Positions 26,642 to 35,578 of a stretch of DNA of 64,000 bases are shown piece by piece. The stretch covers positions 1 through 64,000 of the forward strand of contig JBCBUE010000011.1 of assembly GCA_039818285.1 (NCBI GenBank), read 5' to 3'. The translations under genes were made by a program, and so were the position numbers. The first letter of the stretch is position 1. Every line of letters starts with the position of its first letter. Source of the stretch: JBCBUE01 sp039818285 (GTDB lineage Bacteria; Planctomycetota; Phycisphaerae; Phycisphaerales; Phycisphaeraceae). Under the pieces are notes generated by a model, which was not told where the DNA came from, did not search any database, and worked only from the letters and a program-made list of their open reading frames with translations.

Positions 26642-27592
26642 ATGGAAGGCGTCGGAGAAAGGTCGTGCTCGGGGGCCGAGTCCGCGCCGGTCGCGCTGCC
26701 GTTTCGGCCGGCCGACGGTCACAAGGGCACGTTCGGCACCGTCATCGTGATCGGCGGGTCGGCGACGATGCCGGGCGCCGCGGCGATGGCCGCACGGTCG
26801 GCGTTCCGCGGCGGGGCGGGCCTCGTGAAGGTGCTGGCCGGGCAGGGCGTGCTGGATCGTGTCCTGGCGATCGAGCCGTCGGCCACGGGCGTGGCGTGCG
26901 GCGAGCCGTTGGACGCGGGCGGCGTGATCGACGCGTTGCGCAAGGCCGATCCCGAGGGGCGGGCGGTGCTGGCCGTCGGGCCCGGGCTGGGCATGTCGGC
27001 CGAGACGGTCCTGCCCGCGGTCACCAACGACCCGCGGCCGCTGGTCCTCGACGCCGACGGGCTCAACGCGCTCGCGGCTTCCGGCCGACGCCTGCGCCGC
27101 CGCGGCCCCGCGGTGCTCACGCCTCACCCCGGCGAGTGTCGACGCCTGGCCGACGCACTGCACGTGCGCATCGACCCGACCGACCCACAAACCCGCCCCG
27201 AGGCCGCACGCCGGCTGGCCGAGATGCACGACGCGGTCTTCGTGCTCAAGGGTGCCGGCACGGTCGTGAGCGACGGCGAGCGGACCTACGTCAACCCGAC
27301 CGGCAACGTGGCGATGGCCACCGCCGGCATGGGCGACGTCCTCACCGGGCTGACGGCCGCCTTGCTCGCGTCGTCCGTGCCCGCCTACGACGCCGCGTGC
27401 CTGGCGGTCTGGCTGCACGGGGCCGCCGGCGACCTCTGGGCCCACCGCCACTGGGACCGCGGCCTCATCGCTCGCGACCTGGCCGACCTGCTGCCCTACG
27501 CCTTCCGCCTCGCCGCCAAGCGAGCGTCCGGCGCCCCGCCGCGCGACGCTCAGTCGTCGTTGTCCGGCTCGGCCGTCTCCCCCTCGGCGTAA
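26642..27592 (+). CDS. nnrD: ADP-dependent NAD(P)H-hydrate dehydratase
   Basis: 316 residues of the YjeF C-terminal (ribokinase-like) domain. It dehydrates damaged NAD(P)H hydrates with ADP or ATP. Motifs: GTVIVIGGSATMPGAAAMA and FRGGAGLVKV at the N terminus, ILD-like VLDADGLNAL, TPHPGE and the catalytic NPTGNVAMATAGMGDVLTGL. There is no NnrE epimerase domain attached; it must be separate. It is the last gene of the run that begins with the GT2 gene. Its 3' end overlaps the convergent WYL regulator gene by 43 bases. Confidence 0.92.
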   Translation: MEGVGERSCSGAESAPVALPFRPADGHKGTFGTVIVIGGSATMPGAAAMAARSAFRGGAGLVKVLAGQGVLDRVLAIEPSATGVACGEPLDAGGVIDALRKADPEGRAVLAVGPGLGMSAETVLPAVTNDPRPLVLDADGLNALAASGRRLRRRGPAVLTPHPGECRRLADALHVRIDPTDPQTRPEAARRLAEMHDAVFVLKGAGTVVSDGERTYVNPTGNVAMATAGMGDVLTGLTAALLASSVPAYDAACLAVWLHGAAGDLWAHRHWDRGLIARDLADLLPYAFRLAAKRASGAPPRDAQSSLSGSAVSPSA

Positions 27593-28590
27593 CGCGCCGC
27601 CGCCTTGGCGAGCATCTCCGACACCATCGCTCGCAACGCCTTCGGCGACTCCACCTCCGCCCGGTCGGCGTACCCGCAGACCCACCACGCGATCTCGCGC
27701 AGCCCATCGACGCGGAAGTGCAACCGCACCCGCCCGTCGGCCAGCCGCTCGGTCCGCTGCGATCGGTGCCAGCGCACCTCGCTCACGTTTGTCGCCACCA
27801 GCCGATCGAAGACGATGGCCACGTCGTGCTCCTCGCCCTCGGGGATCATCTGCCACGCCAGCCCAAGGTGCGTGGCCAGGTCGAAGTCCTCGTGAGGAAA
27901 GCGTCGAGAGGTCAGCGCGATGTCGGCGATCCGGCTGAGCTTGAACGCCCTTACCTCGTCGCCGAGGCTCGATCGGCCGTAGACGTACCACGCCCGCTCG
28001 GAGAAGTGCAGCCGCAACGGTCGCAGCAAGACGTCCGCCTGCTCGCGCAACGGGGCTCGATACGTCAGACGACACTCGGTGCGCGTGCCGATCGCTCGCT
28101 GCAGCAGCGGGTAAGGACCGGCCTCGGCCTCGCCAGGCACCTGCGCGGCCGGTCGATAGCTCGACGACGCCACCACCTCTTCGCAACCGGCTCGGAGCTG
28201 CGTCGGCAGCATCGCCGCCAGCTTGCGGATCGCGCTCAGCCCCGCGGCGTGGAACGGCTTGTCCGGCTGAGCCTGCGCCTGCACCCCAAGGAGCATCACC
28301 CCGACCGCCTCGGACACCGTCAGGCTCACGGGCGGCAGGAAAAAGCTCTCCCGGACGCGGTAGCCACGGCCCTGATCGAACATGATTGGCACGCCCGCCT
28401 CGGTCAGCGTGTTCAGGTCGCGAAACAGCGTGCGACGGCTGACGCCCATCGTCTCGGCCAACTCGGCGGGGCCCTGCGTCGGGTCCGATTGAACCGTGGT
28501 CAACAAGCGGATGAGTCGAGAGATTCGCTTCGAGGGCAAGGCTTTACTCGTATGCCGGATCTCGCAAGCCGTGATAGATTCGATCGACAT
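27550..28590 (-). CDS. HTH/WYL-domain transcriptional regulator 1
   Basis: 346 residues. An N-terminal winged HTH (QGPAELAETMGVSRRTLFRDLNTLTEAGV) is followed by a WYL domain whose core is ERAWYVYGRSSLGDEVRAFKLSRI, with conserved Arg and Tyr, and a WCX-like C-terminal extension (REIAWWVCGYADRAEV). WYL domains bind small molecules or single-stranded DNA and control gene expression. Start 28590 has AGGGGG at good spacing; a Met at 28626 adds twelve residues. The next gene upstream on the strand is a related regulator ending 46 bases before this start, so they likely form an operon. Its 3' end overlaps nnrD. Confidence 0.85.
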   Translation of the reverse strand: MSIESITACEIRHTSKALPSKRISRLIRLLTTVQSDPTQGPAELAETMGVSRRTLFRDLNTLTEAGVPIMFDQGRGYRVRESFFLPPVSLTVSEAVGVMLLGVQAQAQPDKPFHAAGLSAIRKLAAMLPTQLRAGCEEVVASSSYRPAAQVPGEAEAGPYPLLQRAIGTRTECRLTYRAPLREQADVLLRPLRLHFSERAWYVYGRSSLGDEVRAFKLSRIADIALTSRRFPHEDFDLATHLGLAWQMIPEGEEHDVAIVFDRLVATNVSEVRWHRSQRTERLADGRVRLHFRVDGLREIAWWVCGYADRAEVESPKALRAMVSEMLAKAAARYAEGETAEPDNDD

Positions 28591-28636
28591 TGGGGACCCC
28601 CTGCTTACGCGCGACTCGCGTATCACACCGTCACGG

Positions 28637-29386
28637 CTACACCAGATCGTCGACCCACTCCCGGGCCGATGTAAGGTCAGCCCTGTTGCACTCGCTAATC
28701 GACAAGATTGAGTCCAGCGAGAAACGCCGCCGTGAATCGTCGCTGGGCGGAACCCCGGTGAAGTACCACTGACCGCCGATCCGCTCTAGTCGGCCGTCCT
28801 GGATCCGCTCGTAGACGACTCGCTCGCCGTCCGTTTCCTCTATGACCAGATCGACTGAAGCTCGCGACTCCGCCGCCCGCAGCGCCCTTGTGATGAGTCC
28901 ACCGTCGGTGTTGGACGGAGTAGTCGGCTCGACGATCTCGATCGCCCCGCCCAACGCCCGACACGCCTCGCGAACCCGCTCGTCGGCCGAATCGAGGATC
29001 TCGCCCAACGGCCGCGCCGCCGCCGACAGGATCGGGTCCTCGGGGCGCGAACGCAGGTGCCGGTGCAGCACCGTCAGCGCCAACGCCTCCCGGGCTTCGA
29101 GCGGCTGCCAGGTTCCCAACGCCATCCGGGTCAGCCGATACCCGCGTCCCGGCTCGTGCGTCACCACCCCGCCGGCCTGACGGATCGTCGTGAGGTCGCG
29201 AAACACCGTCCGGCGGCTCACGCCAAGACGCTCCGCCAGGACGTCCACCGTGACCGGCGGGTCCTCGCGGAGCAACTGCAACAGACGGAGTACACGGGAT
29301 AACCGCGGCACCAGATCACCGGAAATAGGTCTTCGTGGGCAGGCACCCGGAGCGGGCGATGAATCGACCGGACACACAGCTAGCAT
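28637..29386 (-). CDS. HTH/WYL-related transcriptional regulator 2
   Basis: 249 residues, a shorter relative of the adjacent regulator. The N-terminal winged HTH (PVTVDVLAERLGVSRRTVFRDLTTIRQAGG) is very similar to that of its neighbour. The C-terminal half is truncated relative to a full WYL+WCX protein: a RVVYERIQDGRLERIGGQWYFTG strand pair is the only WYL-like remnant. The tandem arrangement suggests duplication and divergence. The start at 29386 is uncertain; a downstream GTG (in VPRLSRV) would give a more compact N terminus. Target genes unknown. Confidence 0.75.
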   Translation of the reverse strand: MLAVCPVDSSPAPGACPRRPISGDLVPRLSRVLRLLQLLREDPPVTVDVLAERLGVSRRTVFRDLTTIRQAGGVVTHEPGRGYRLTRMALGTWQPLEAREALALTVLHRHLRSRPEDPILSAAARPLGEILDSADERVREACRALGGAIEIVEPTTPSNTDGGLITRALRAAESRASVDLVIEETDGERVVYERIQDGRLERIGGQWYFTGVPPSDDSRRRFSLDSILSISECNRADLTSAREWVDDLV

Positions 29387-29432
29387 GGTGCGTCAGACGC
29401 GAAGCAACATAACCAAGAAACCGATGAGGTGT

Positions 29433-29463
29433 GTGCCACAATGTTGTCACTGAAAGTGCCGAT
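29433..29463. promoter_or_regulatory. imperfect palindromes upstream of the WYL operon
   Basis: GTGCCACAATGTTGTCAC at 29433-29450 is an imperfect palindrome, and GTCAC-TGAAA-GTGCC partly overlaps it just downstream (to about 29460). Both lie 47-75 bases upstream of the second WYL regulator's start, a position where an autoregulatory operator is expected. Only the symmetry supports this. Confidence 0.35.
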
Positions 29464-29532
29464 TTTGATCCGCACGGACAGATCGTGACACCGTAATCGA
29501 CCGCGCGGCGGTCGAAACCACCTTGATCGAGG

Positions 29533-30621
29533 TCACGCCGCGAAGGTCATCGCCTCGTGGCGCACGGTTCGATCGGCCGCCGGCCCGGCGCGGAGAAAGT
29601 CCTGCATGGCCTCGGCCGACCCGATCGCCTGGACGTCGCGCTTCAGCCCCGGCCAAGGCTGAAGCCCCGCCGAGTACCAGCTGATCCGACGCTTGATCGT
29701 CGCCAACGCGATCCGCTCGTCCCGCATCTCGAGTAGATGCCGGAAATGATCGATCACCAATTGCGCCCGCTGCCGCTGCGTCAACGGCGCGGCGTGGCGG
29801 CCGGTCGCGAGGTGACACGCGATGTCGCGGAACAACCACGGGTTGCCCAGCGCCCCGCGCCCGATCATCACGCCGTCGCAGCCCGTCTCGTCGAACATCC
29901 GCCGGGCGTCGGCCGGCGTCTTGACGTCGCCGTTGCCGATGACCTTGACCTCGGGGTGAGACCGTTTCACCGATTCAACCACCGACGCGATCCCGTCCAG
30001 CCGGCAGGTCCCTTTGAACTTCATCGCTGTCGTCCGCCCGTGCACCGTCACCGCCGACACCCCCGCGTCGGCCAGCCGGGCCGGCAGCGAGTCGACGATC
30101 AGGCAGTCGTCGTCCCAGCCCAGCCGGATCTTCGCGGTCACCGGCACGCCCGTCGGCTCGAGCGCCCTCACCAGCTTTTCGACCAGCTCCACCGCCAGGC
30201 AGGGCTCGGTCAGCAGCTTCGACCCGCCGTTCTTCTTGGTCACCTTGTCGACCGGGCAGCCCATGTTGACGTCGACCACCGCCGCCCCGTGCTTCACCGC
30301 CCACTCGCCCGCCGGCACCATCGACTCGGGGTGGCGCCCGTACAGCTGCATGCACACCGGCGAATCCCGCGCGTCCGTCGCCGCCAGCCACATCGTCTTG
30401 TCGGTCTCGCGCAGGATCGCCTCGGGGCACAGCAAGTCCGTGCACGCCAGCCCTACCGCCCCGTACGTCCCGTCCCCGACATCGAGCGGCCCGCCGAGGT
30501 CTACCGCCTCGCACGTCACGCCCGGCACCGACCGCACCACCAGCCGAAACGCCAGATCGCAATACCCCGCGATCGGCGCGAGCAACAGGTTGGTTGTCAG
30601 CTTGACCGGCCCGATGTCCAT
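29533..30621 (-). CDS. dus: tRNA-dihydrouridine synthase
   Basis: 362-residue flavoenzyme that reduces uridine to dihydrouridine in tRNA. Motifs: LLLAPIAGYCDLAFR at the N terminus, VVDVNMGCPVDKVTKKNGGSKLL with the catalytic Cys, VTAKIRLGW, VTVHGRTTAMKFKG and VIGNGDV; GVMIGRGALGNPWLF is FMN phosphate binding. It is closest to DusB-type enzymes. The start at 30621 (MDIGPVK) gives the conserved N terminus; a Met six codons upstream is possible. It is the first of a same-strand run with GNAT and RNase HI genes upstream, with 49 bases to the GNAT gene. Confidence 0.93.
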   Translation of the reverse strand: MDIGPVKLTTNLLLAPIAGYCDLAFRLVVRSVPGVTCEAVDLGGPLDVGDGTYGAVGLACTDLLCPEAILRETDKTMWLAATDARDSPVCMQLYGRHPESMVPAGEWAVKHGAAVVDVNMGCPVDKVTKKNGGSKLLTEPCLAVELVEKLVRALEPTGVPVTAKIRLGWDDDCLIVDSLPARLADAGVSAVTVHGRTTAMKFKGTCRLDGIASVVESVKRSHPEVKVIGNGDVKTPADARRMFDETGCDGVMIGRGALGNPWLFRDIACHLATGRHAAPLTQRQRAQLVIDHFRHLLEMRDERIALATIKRRISWYSAGLQPWPGLKRDVQAIGSAEAMQDFLRAGPAADRTVRHEAMTFAA

Positions 30622-30670
30622 CCGAGCAGTATCGCACAACGGGATGCCGCGATCGCCCCAGGCCGTCTCG

Positions 30671-31162
30671 CTACCAGGCGAGCCGGATCATCAACTCGCC
30701 GTCGTCGACCTCGCCCGTCGGCACGAACCCCAGCCGCTCGTAGAACGCCGCAGCCGAGCCGTCCTTCGACACGTAGGACGACTTCAGCTCCCGCGCGTCC
30801 GGCAGGGTCTTGACGTGCTCGATCGCCAGCCGCACCGCCGCCGAGCCGTACCCGCGCCGCTGGTGCTCGGCGTCGACCATCAGCCGCCAGAGGAAGTAAG
30901 ACGCCCGGCCGCCCTCGGCCTCGGGGTGATCGGGCCCGACGAGATCGAGCATCAGGAACCCGACCGGCGTCTCCCCCGCGTAGATGGCGCGAGGCCAAGC
31001 CCGTTCGCTGTAGACGTACGCCTCGGCCAGCGAGTTCGAGTTCGTCGCGACCAGCCCTTCCTGCTCGGACGCGACTTTCAGCCGGACGACGGCCCCCACG
31101 TTGTCCGGCGTCACCGGGCGAAGCGTGACCGCTCGATCGTCGGTCTGCGTCAACCTGGCCAA
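30671..31162 (-). CDS. GNAT-family N-acetyltransferase
   Basis: 163 residues. The acetyl-CoA binding motif A is LMVDAEHQRRGYGSAAVRLAI, and motif B ends SYVSKDGSAAAFYERLGFVPTGE. The N terminus LRPVTPDNVGAVVRLKV is typical of amine or amino-acid acetyltransferases such as spermidine acetyltransferase, but the substrate is not inferable. Its start overlaps the 3' end of the RNase HI gene by 13 bases, so the two are coupled. Confidence 0.88.
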   Translation of the reverse strand: MARLTQTDDRAVTLRPVTPDNVGAVVRLKVASEQEGLVATNSNSLAEAYVYSERAWPRAIYAGETPVGFLMLDLVGPDHPEAEGGRASYFLWRLMVDAEHQRRGYGSAAVRLAIEHVKTLPDARELKSSYVSKDGSAAAFYERLGFVPTGEVDDGELMIRLAW

Positions 31163-31593
31163 CCGTTCACCACGCGGTCGGCCTCGGCGTCCATCGCGAG
31201 GTTGGCGAGCTGGTCGGCCCGCTTGTTCTTATCGCGGTAGACGTGGGTGATGGTCGACGCGGGGAAAGCGCTCAGCAGCGAGCTGGCCTTTTGATAGAGC
31301 GGCTTGAGGTCGGGGGACTTGACGCGGTACTCGCCGAGGAGCTGCTTGACCATCAGCTGCGAGTCGGAGCGGACGGCGACGCGCTGGGCGTTCATCGTGG
31401 TCGCGACTTCCAGGGCTTTCACGAGGCCCGAGTACTCGGCGACGTTGTTGGTGCAGCGGCCGAGCCAGTAGCCGGCCTCGTGGAGGGGGGTGCCGTCCGG
31501 GTCTGAGATGACCACGCCAGCGCCGGCGGGGCCGGGGTTGCCGCGGGCGCCGCCGTCGACGTGGATCACGACTTCCTCGATCGATGCGGTCAT
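31150..31593 (-). CDS. ribonuclease HI family protein
   Basis: 147 residues. The first acidic motif is VIHVDGGARGNPGPAGAG, the second Glu is in NNVAEYSGLVKAL, and the third Asp is in VRSDSQLMVKQL; a C-terminal RDKNKRADQLANLAMD supplies the final residue. This is the RnhA-like type without the basic protrusion found in E. coli RNase HI, as in many bacterial stand-alone copies. It degrades RNA in RNA/DNA hybrids. It lies 28 bases downstream of the coiled-coil zinc-ribbon gene, an association common in bacteria. Confidence 0.9.
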   Translation of the reverse strand: MTASIEEVVIHVDGGARGNPGPAGAGVVISDPDGTPLHEAGYWLGRCTNNVAEYSGLVKALEVATTMNAQRVAVRSDSQLMVKQLLGEYRVKSPDLKPLYQKASSLLSAFPASTITHVYRDKNKRADQLANLAMDAEADRVVNGWPG

Positions 31594-31621
31594 CCCGGCA
31601 GGCTCCCCCGAGCGGCGGCGA

Positions 31622-32377
31622 TCACTTCGACGCCAGCGCCGACTTGAGGTCCTTGGCCATCGTGAGGATCCGGCCGCACGACGGGCAGCAGACCACCGCG
31701 TCGGGCGAACGCATCACGGCCGAGACGGTCTCGACGGGCAGCGCCATGTAGCACTCGCCGCAGGTGTACTCCTTGCGACGCCGGTCCTGCTCCTCGATGC
31801 GTGCCAACGCCTCGCCCTCGTGCTCGACGACCAGGCGGTCGTACTGTCGGAGCGTGTCGTCGTCGATCTCGGCGGCGGCCTCGATCCGCTCGGCGGTGAG
31901 CTCGTCCTTGCGCTGCTTGATCTCGCCCTCCGCCTCGTCCAGCTCGCCCTTGGCGGCGGCGACGAGCGTCTTCTGCTCGCCCAGCTGCGCCTCGATCTCG
32001 GCCAGCTTGCCGTCCAGCTGCTCGACGGTGGTCATCGCCTCGAGCGTCTCGTCGTCGAGGGCCGACTTGTCGACCTTGAGCGTGTTCATCTCGACCAACA
32101 TCGCGGAGTACTCCTTGTTGTTGGTCACGGTGTTCATGCGGTCGCGCATCGAGGCGATGCGCGTGTCGACGTCGGCGGCCTGCTTCTCGAGCGTGGTGGC
32201 GTGGGCCTTGCTCTGCTGGCGCTGGGCGTCGAGCTCGTCGCGCTGCTGGTGGAGCACGTCGAGCTTGTCGTTGAGCTTGTTGAGGCGACGGGTGCGGGCG
32301 CCGACACGGCTGGTCAGGGCGCGGAGCATGCCGTCGAGTTGATTGAGGTGCTCGAGCCGATCGTGGAGGGTCAACAC
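31622..32377 (-). CDS. coiled-coil protein with C-terminal C4 zinc ribbon
   Basis: 251 residues. Residues 1-190 are a long coiled coil rich in Lys/Glu/Leu with the family signature NTVTNNKEYSAMLVEMN. The C terminus has two CxxC pairs, TCGECYMALP and VCCPSCGRIL, forming a zinc ribbon. Members of this C4-type family (CdsZ-like) are widespread and often sit next to RNase HI genes, as here. A nucleic-acid or translation-linked role has been suggested for the family. It is the first gene after the divergent tRNA-Ala, whose promoter region it shares. Confidence 0.87.
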   Translation of the reverse strand: MLTLHDRLEHLNQLDGMLRALTSRVGARTRRLNKLNDKLDVLHQQRDELDAQRQQSKAHATTLEKQAADVDTRIASMRDRMNTVTNNKEYSAMLVEMNTLKVDKSALDDETLEAMTTVEQLDGKLAEIEAQLGEQKTLVAAAKGELDEAEGEIKQRKDELTAERIEAAAEIDDDTLRQYDRLVVEHEGEALARIEEQDRRRKEYTCGECYMALPVETVSAVMRSPDAVVCCPSCGRILTMAKDLKSALASK

Positions 32378-32499
32378 GGGTCTCCGGGCGGGGACTCATC
32401 AATATACACCTTCGGGCCGACGGCCGAAGCGCCCGGCCGAGCCCGTCCGGCCGCCTTGCCGAGGGATCGAGCAGTCTTTATGATTCGCGGTTCCCTCGC

Positions 32500-32572
32500 G
32501 GGGCCGTAGCTCAGTTGGGAGAGCGCGTGCATGGCATGCACGAGGTCAGGGGTTCGAGCCCCCTCGGCTCCA
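32500..32572 (+). tRNA. tRNA-Ala (anticodon GGC)
   Basis: A 73-base cloverleaf. Acceptor stem GGGGCCG pairs with CGGCTCC (one G-T pair). D arm GCTC...GAGC, anticodon arm CGTGC-ATGGCAT-GCACG with GGC at the loop centre, and T arm AGGGG-TTCGAGC-CCCCT are all intact, with discriminator A. The 3' CCA is not encoded; the following bases are TTTT, which may serve as termination. Confidence 0.95.
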
Positions 32573-32593
32573 TTTTGGCGATGATCGACGGCC

Positions 32594-35467
32594 TCAGGCC
32601 GACCGTCGCCGCCGAACCCAGCATCCCGCCGCAACGGCGATCCACGCCGCCGCCACGCCCGGCTCGGGGACCGTGGCCGCGAAGGCGTCGTAGGCGGCCA
32701 GCGTCCCGCCCTCGGCGCCGACCTGGATCAGCCGATCGCCCAGCAGGTCGATGTCCAGGGCGGTGATCCAGCCGTCGCCGTCGAGGTCGGCGGCGGGGTT
32801 GAACTGCTGGTTCTGCGTGGCCCAGAGCGCGGCGAAGGCGTCGATGTCGGCGACGTTGAAAGACCCGTCGAAGGTCAGGTCGCCCAGGCCGCCGCCGAAG
32901 ATGGTGGAGACGAACTGGCCGCCGAAGCGCTGCACGTTGACGTTGCCGGTGACCTCGAAGGTGACGAGGGTGATCGCGTGGTTGCCGTGGTTGAGCCCGA
33001 AGAGGTCGCGGGTCCAGAGGTCCTGGTCGAGGCGGCTGCCCTGGGTCTGGCCGTTCAGCATGCTCAGGATGGTGTCGTCCGTGACCGCGGCGCCGAGGTT
33101 GAGCAGGATGTGGATGTTGTCGGCGGTGAAGTCGATCGAGCGGGCAACCAGCCGACGGTTCTCGTTGATGCCGGGCGTGATGGCGTCGAACGAGTCGACG
33201 GCGGAGAGCGGGTCGAGGCGGTCGACGTAGATGACCTGCTTGAAGTCGTTGAACACGGCCGGCCCACCGTCGCCGCCGGTGCCGGGGTTGCGGTGCCGGA
33301 AGGCGCGGGCGGTGAGGAAGTGGTAGCCCTCGCTGAGTTGGGTCGTGTCGATGGTCTGTTGATAGAAACCGTTGCCGTCGGTCGCAGAGAAGCCGTCGTT
33401 GGAGGTGGTAAAGTTCTCGAAGCCGTAGGCGACATCGCCGGGGGTGACGACATCGACGGCGCCGTTGCCGTTGATGTCGAGCCCGCCGTCGATCTTGAGG
33501 GCGGCGAAGTCGCCGTCGGCGTCGCGGTCGCGGATCGTGGTCTGCACGATGCTGTCGCCTTGCAGGATGCTGCCGGTGTGGGAGACGGCCTGGGTCTGCA
33601 GGGTCGCGGTGAACTCATCGGACGAGATGACGTGGATCGGGGTGAGCCGGGCGCGGGCCTCGGCCTGGTTACTGGTCTCGAAGCCCTCGGGCTCGGTGGA
33701 GTCGGGGTCGAGGGTGAAGTCGACGTCGCTGAGCTCCAGGCCGCTCTGGGACTGCGGGCCGGCGGCGCCGTAGATCAGGTAGCCCTGATCGCCGCCGTCG
33801 TTGCGGAGCGAGCGGAACGTGGCGCGGGTCGGCCCCTCGAAGAAGTCGTCGTCGACGACGACGAGGTCGGGGATGTCGCCGCTGATCTTTGAGTTGCCGG
33901 TGAGCTCGACAAGGACGGTTCCGAAGTCGAAGTCGACGTCCACGCGGCGCGTGTCGAACCCGCCGTCGCCGCGGTTGTTGAGCACGACCACGGCCGACTT
34001 CGACCGCTCGTAGATCAGCACCTGCTCGTCAAGCCAACGCTGCCGGTAATCGCCCCGGCCGTGGGTGTTGCGGAGGTTGACCAGCTCGGTGATCGCGTCG
34101 CCGAAGTTGCCCAGCGCGTCGCCGCGCCCGTCCTTGGGGAAGTCGCGGCCGTCGCCGTGCTCCTTGGCGTTGTAGTAGACGACCGAGTTGCCGGGTCGCA
34201 TCAGCAGGTAGGCGTGCGCGACGTTGCTGAGCTCGGCGCCGTTCTCGTCGTGATTGACGACAAAGGTCACGCCCTGAGACCCGTTGACCAGGCCGTCGTC
34301 GCTGACGTCCAGGTTGCCGTTGACGACGTCGTTCCAGTTGTTGCCGAAGCCGTTGCGGTTGAGGTTTGCCTTGAGCGAGAAGAACTGCGCGAAGTCGAGC
34401 GCGTCGCGGTTGCCGCCGACGCGGCCGATGTCGTCGGGGTCGATGTCCTTGCGGATGAACGACTCGAGAAAGCCGATGTTGCCGTCGAAGACCTCGGAGT
34501 AGCTGAAGACGTCGGCGACCGAGCCGTCGAGATTGAGCCGGGGGTTGGCGCGATAGACGGCCAGGTCGAAGTCTTCAAGGACGCTGCGGGGGAAGTGTCG
34601 GGCGGCGTCGAGCCGGAACCCATCGACGCCGACGACCTGGACGAGCCACTGCGCGTTGCGCTGCTGGTAGCCGCGGATGGTTTCGGAGACGGCGTCGCCG
34701 GCGAGGGGGTTGTCGGTGTTGAACGGGTGGATGGCGATGTCGCCTTGGCCGGTCGAGGGGTTGAAGACGCGGATCGGGTCGAGGTCGAGGTCGGGGTAGA
34801 AGCGGGCGTTGTTGGGGTCGACTCGGTTGTTGAAGTCGCCGGCCGGGATGTTCTGTGGGTTGCCTTGCTCGACGGGCTGGCGGATGAAAGAGAAGCCGGT
34901 GTCGTGGTTGATATCGATGAGCCCGGACAGCCGGCCCTGCAGCTCGAAGTCGTCGACGAAGATGGAGTGGAAGTCGCCGTCGGTGCCCGGGACGCCGAAG
35001 GGGTCGCCCCCGCCGTCGGGGTTCTGCAGCACGGCGCCGGGGTATCCGCCGCCCTGAATGAAGTCGGGCGTGCTCTGGTCGCGGAAGCCACGGTGATTGA
35101 GGACGAGGTCGACGTGCGAGGCGGCGCCGACTTTGTCGAGGGTGCGGTTGAGCTGGGTGAGGCCGGTCTCGGTGCCGTAGAGCGTGGGGCTGCCGGCGAC
35201 GCCGAGGTCGAAGGGGTTGAAGACGTCGTAGCCGACGGAGAACCCGCCGGAGTCGGCGCGGCTGGGCGGGGGGAGCCAGACGGCGCCGTAGCCGGCCATG
35301 AAGAGATCGGCGGCGCGGCGCTGCTGGGTGTCGTAGGTCGACTCGAACCACTGCAGGATCGCGGGCGCCGAGGCGTCCTGGGCGACGGCCGGGGTCGCGA
35401 TCGCAGCGAGCGAGAGCATCGCGGCGATCAGGGAGCGGGTCGTAAACGTGCGAACGGATCGCGCCAC
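32594..35467 (-). CDS. secreted GH13 alpha-amylase with dockerin-like repeats and PEP-CTERM anchor
   Basis: 957 residues. A GTG start at 35467 is preferred: GGAG lies eight bases upstream and a signal peptide follows (LIAAMLSLAAIATPAVAQ). The GH13 catalytic barrel occupies the first ~450 residues: VDLVLNHRGF, nucleophile in VDGFRLDAARH, acid/base Glu in SYSEVFDG and the third acid in VVNHDENG. A long beta-rich middle follows. A dockerin-type pair of calcium-binding loops comes next (FDGSFNVADIDAFAALW and DLDGDGWITALDID), and the protein ends in a PEP-CTERM signal VPEPGVAAAW...RRRRSA. It should hydrolyse alpha-1,4-glucans at the cell surface. It lies in the alpha-glucan locus, downstream of a second PEP-CTERM protein. 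Confidence 0.9.
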   Translation of the reverse strand: MARSVRTFTTRSLIAAMLSLAAIATPAVAQDASAPAILQWFESTYDTQQRRAADLFMAGYGAVWLPPPSRADSGGFSVGYDVFNPFDLGVAGSPTLYGTETGLTQLNRTLDKVGAASHVDLVLNHRGFRDQSTPDFIQGGGYPGAVLQNPDGGGDPFGVPGTDGDFHSIFVDDFELQGRLSGLIDINHDTGFSFIRQPVEQGNPQNIPAGDFNNRVDPNNARFYPDLDLDPIRVFNPSTGQGDIAIHPFNTDNPLAGDAVSETIRGYQQRNAQWLVQVVGVDGFRLDAARHFPRSVLEDFDLAVYRANPRLNLDGSVADVFSYSEVFDGNIGFLESFIRKDIDPDDIGRVGGNRDALDFAQFFSLKANLNRNGFGNNWNDVVNGNLDVSDDGLVNGSQGVTFVVNHDENGAELSNVAHAYLLMRPGNSVVYYNAKEHGDGRDFPKDGRGDALGNFGDAITELVNLRNTHGRGDYRQRWLDEQVLIYERSKSAVVVLNNRGDGGFDTRRVDVDFDFGTVLVELTGNSKISGDIPDLVVVDDDFFEGPTRATFRSLRNDGGDQGYLIYGAAGPQSQSGLELSDVDFTLDPDSTEPEGFETSNQAEARARLTPIHVISSDEFTATLQTQAVSHTGSILQGDSIVQTTIRDRDADGDFAALKIDGGLDINGNGAVDVVTPGDVAYGFENFTTSNDGFSATDGNGFYQQTIDTTQLSEGYHFLTARAFRHRNPGTGGDGGPAVFNDFKQVIYVDRLDPLSAVDSFDAITPGINENRRLVARSIDFTADNIHILLNLGAAVTDDTILSMLNGQTQGSRLDQDLWTRDLFGLNHGNHAITLVTFEVTGNVNVQRFGGQFVSTIFGGGLGDLTFDGSFNVADIDAFAALWATQNQQFNPAADLDGDGWITALDIDLLGDRLIQVGAEGGTLAAYDAFAATVPEPGVAAAWIAVAAGCWVRRRRSA

Positions 35468-35515
35468 GGGGTGGTCTCCAGCGAGGTCGAAGGCCGGGAG
35501 GCGTCGGGTCCGGCG

Positions 35516-35556
35516 AGAAAAACGGGCGCGGCCGCACGCGAGGCGTGCCGCGCCCG
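35516..35556 (-). terminator. Rho-independent terminator-like hairpin
   Basis: On the minus strand a perfect 10-bp GC stem (GCGGCACG...; arms 35547-35556 and 35523-35532, sequence CGGGCGCGGC) is followed by TTTTTCTC. It lies between the stop of the PEP-CTERM gene (35579) and the start of the amylase gene (35467), so it would separate their transcripts or reduce read-through. Confidence 0.8.
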
Positions 35557-35578
35557 CTTCCGGGGGCAAGGGGTGGGC

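Noticed and set aside
29447..29839. Minus-strand reading frame overlapping the end of dus
   Set aside because: Antisense-frame shadow of the dus gene in another frame; no motif, start signal or complexity.
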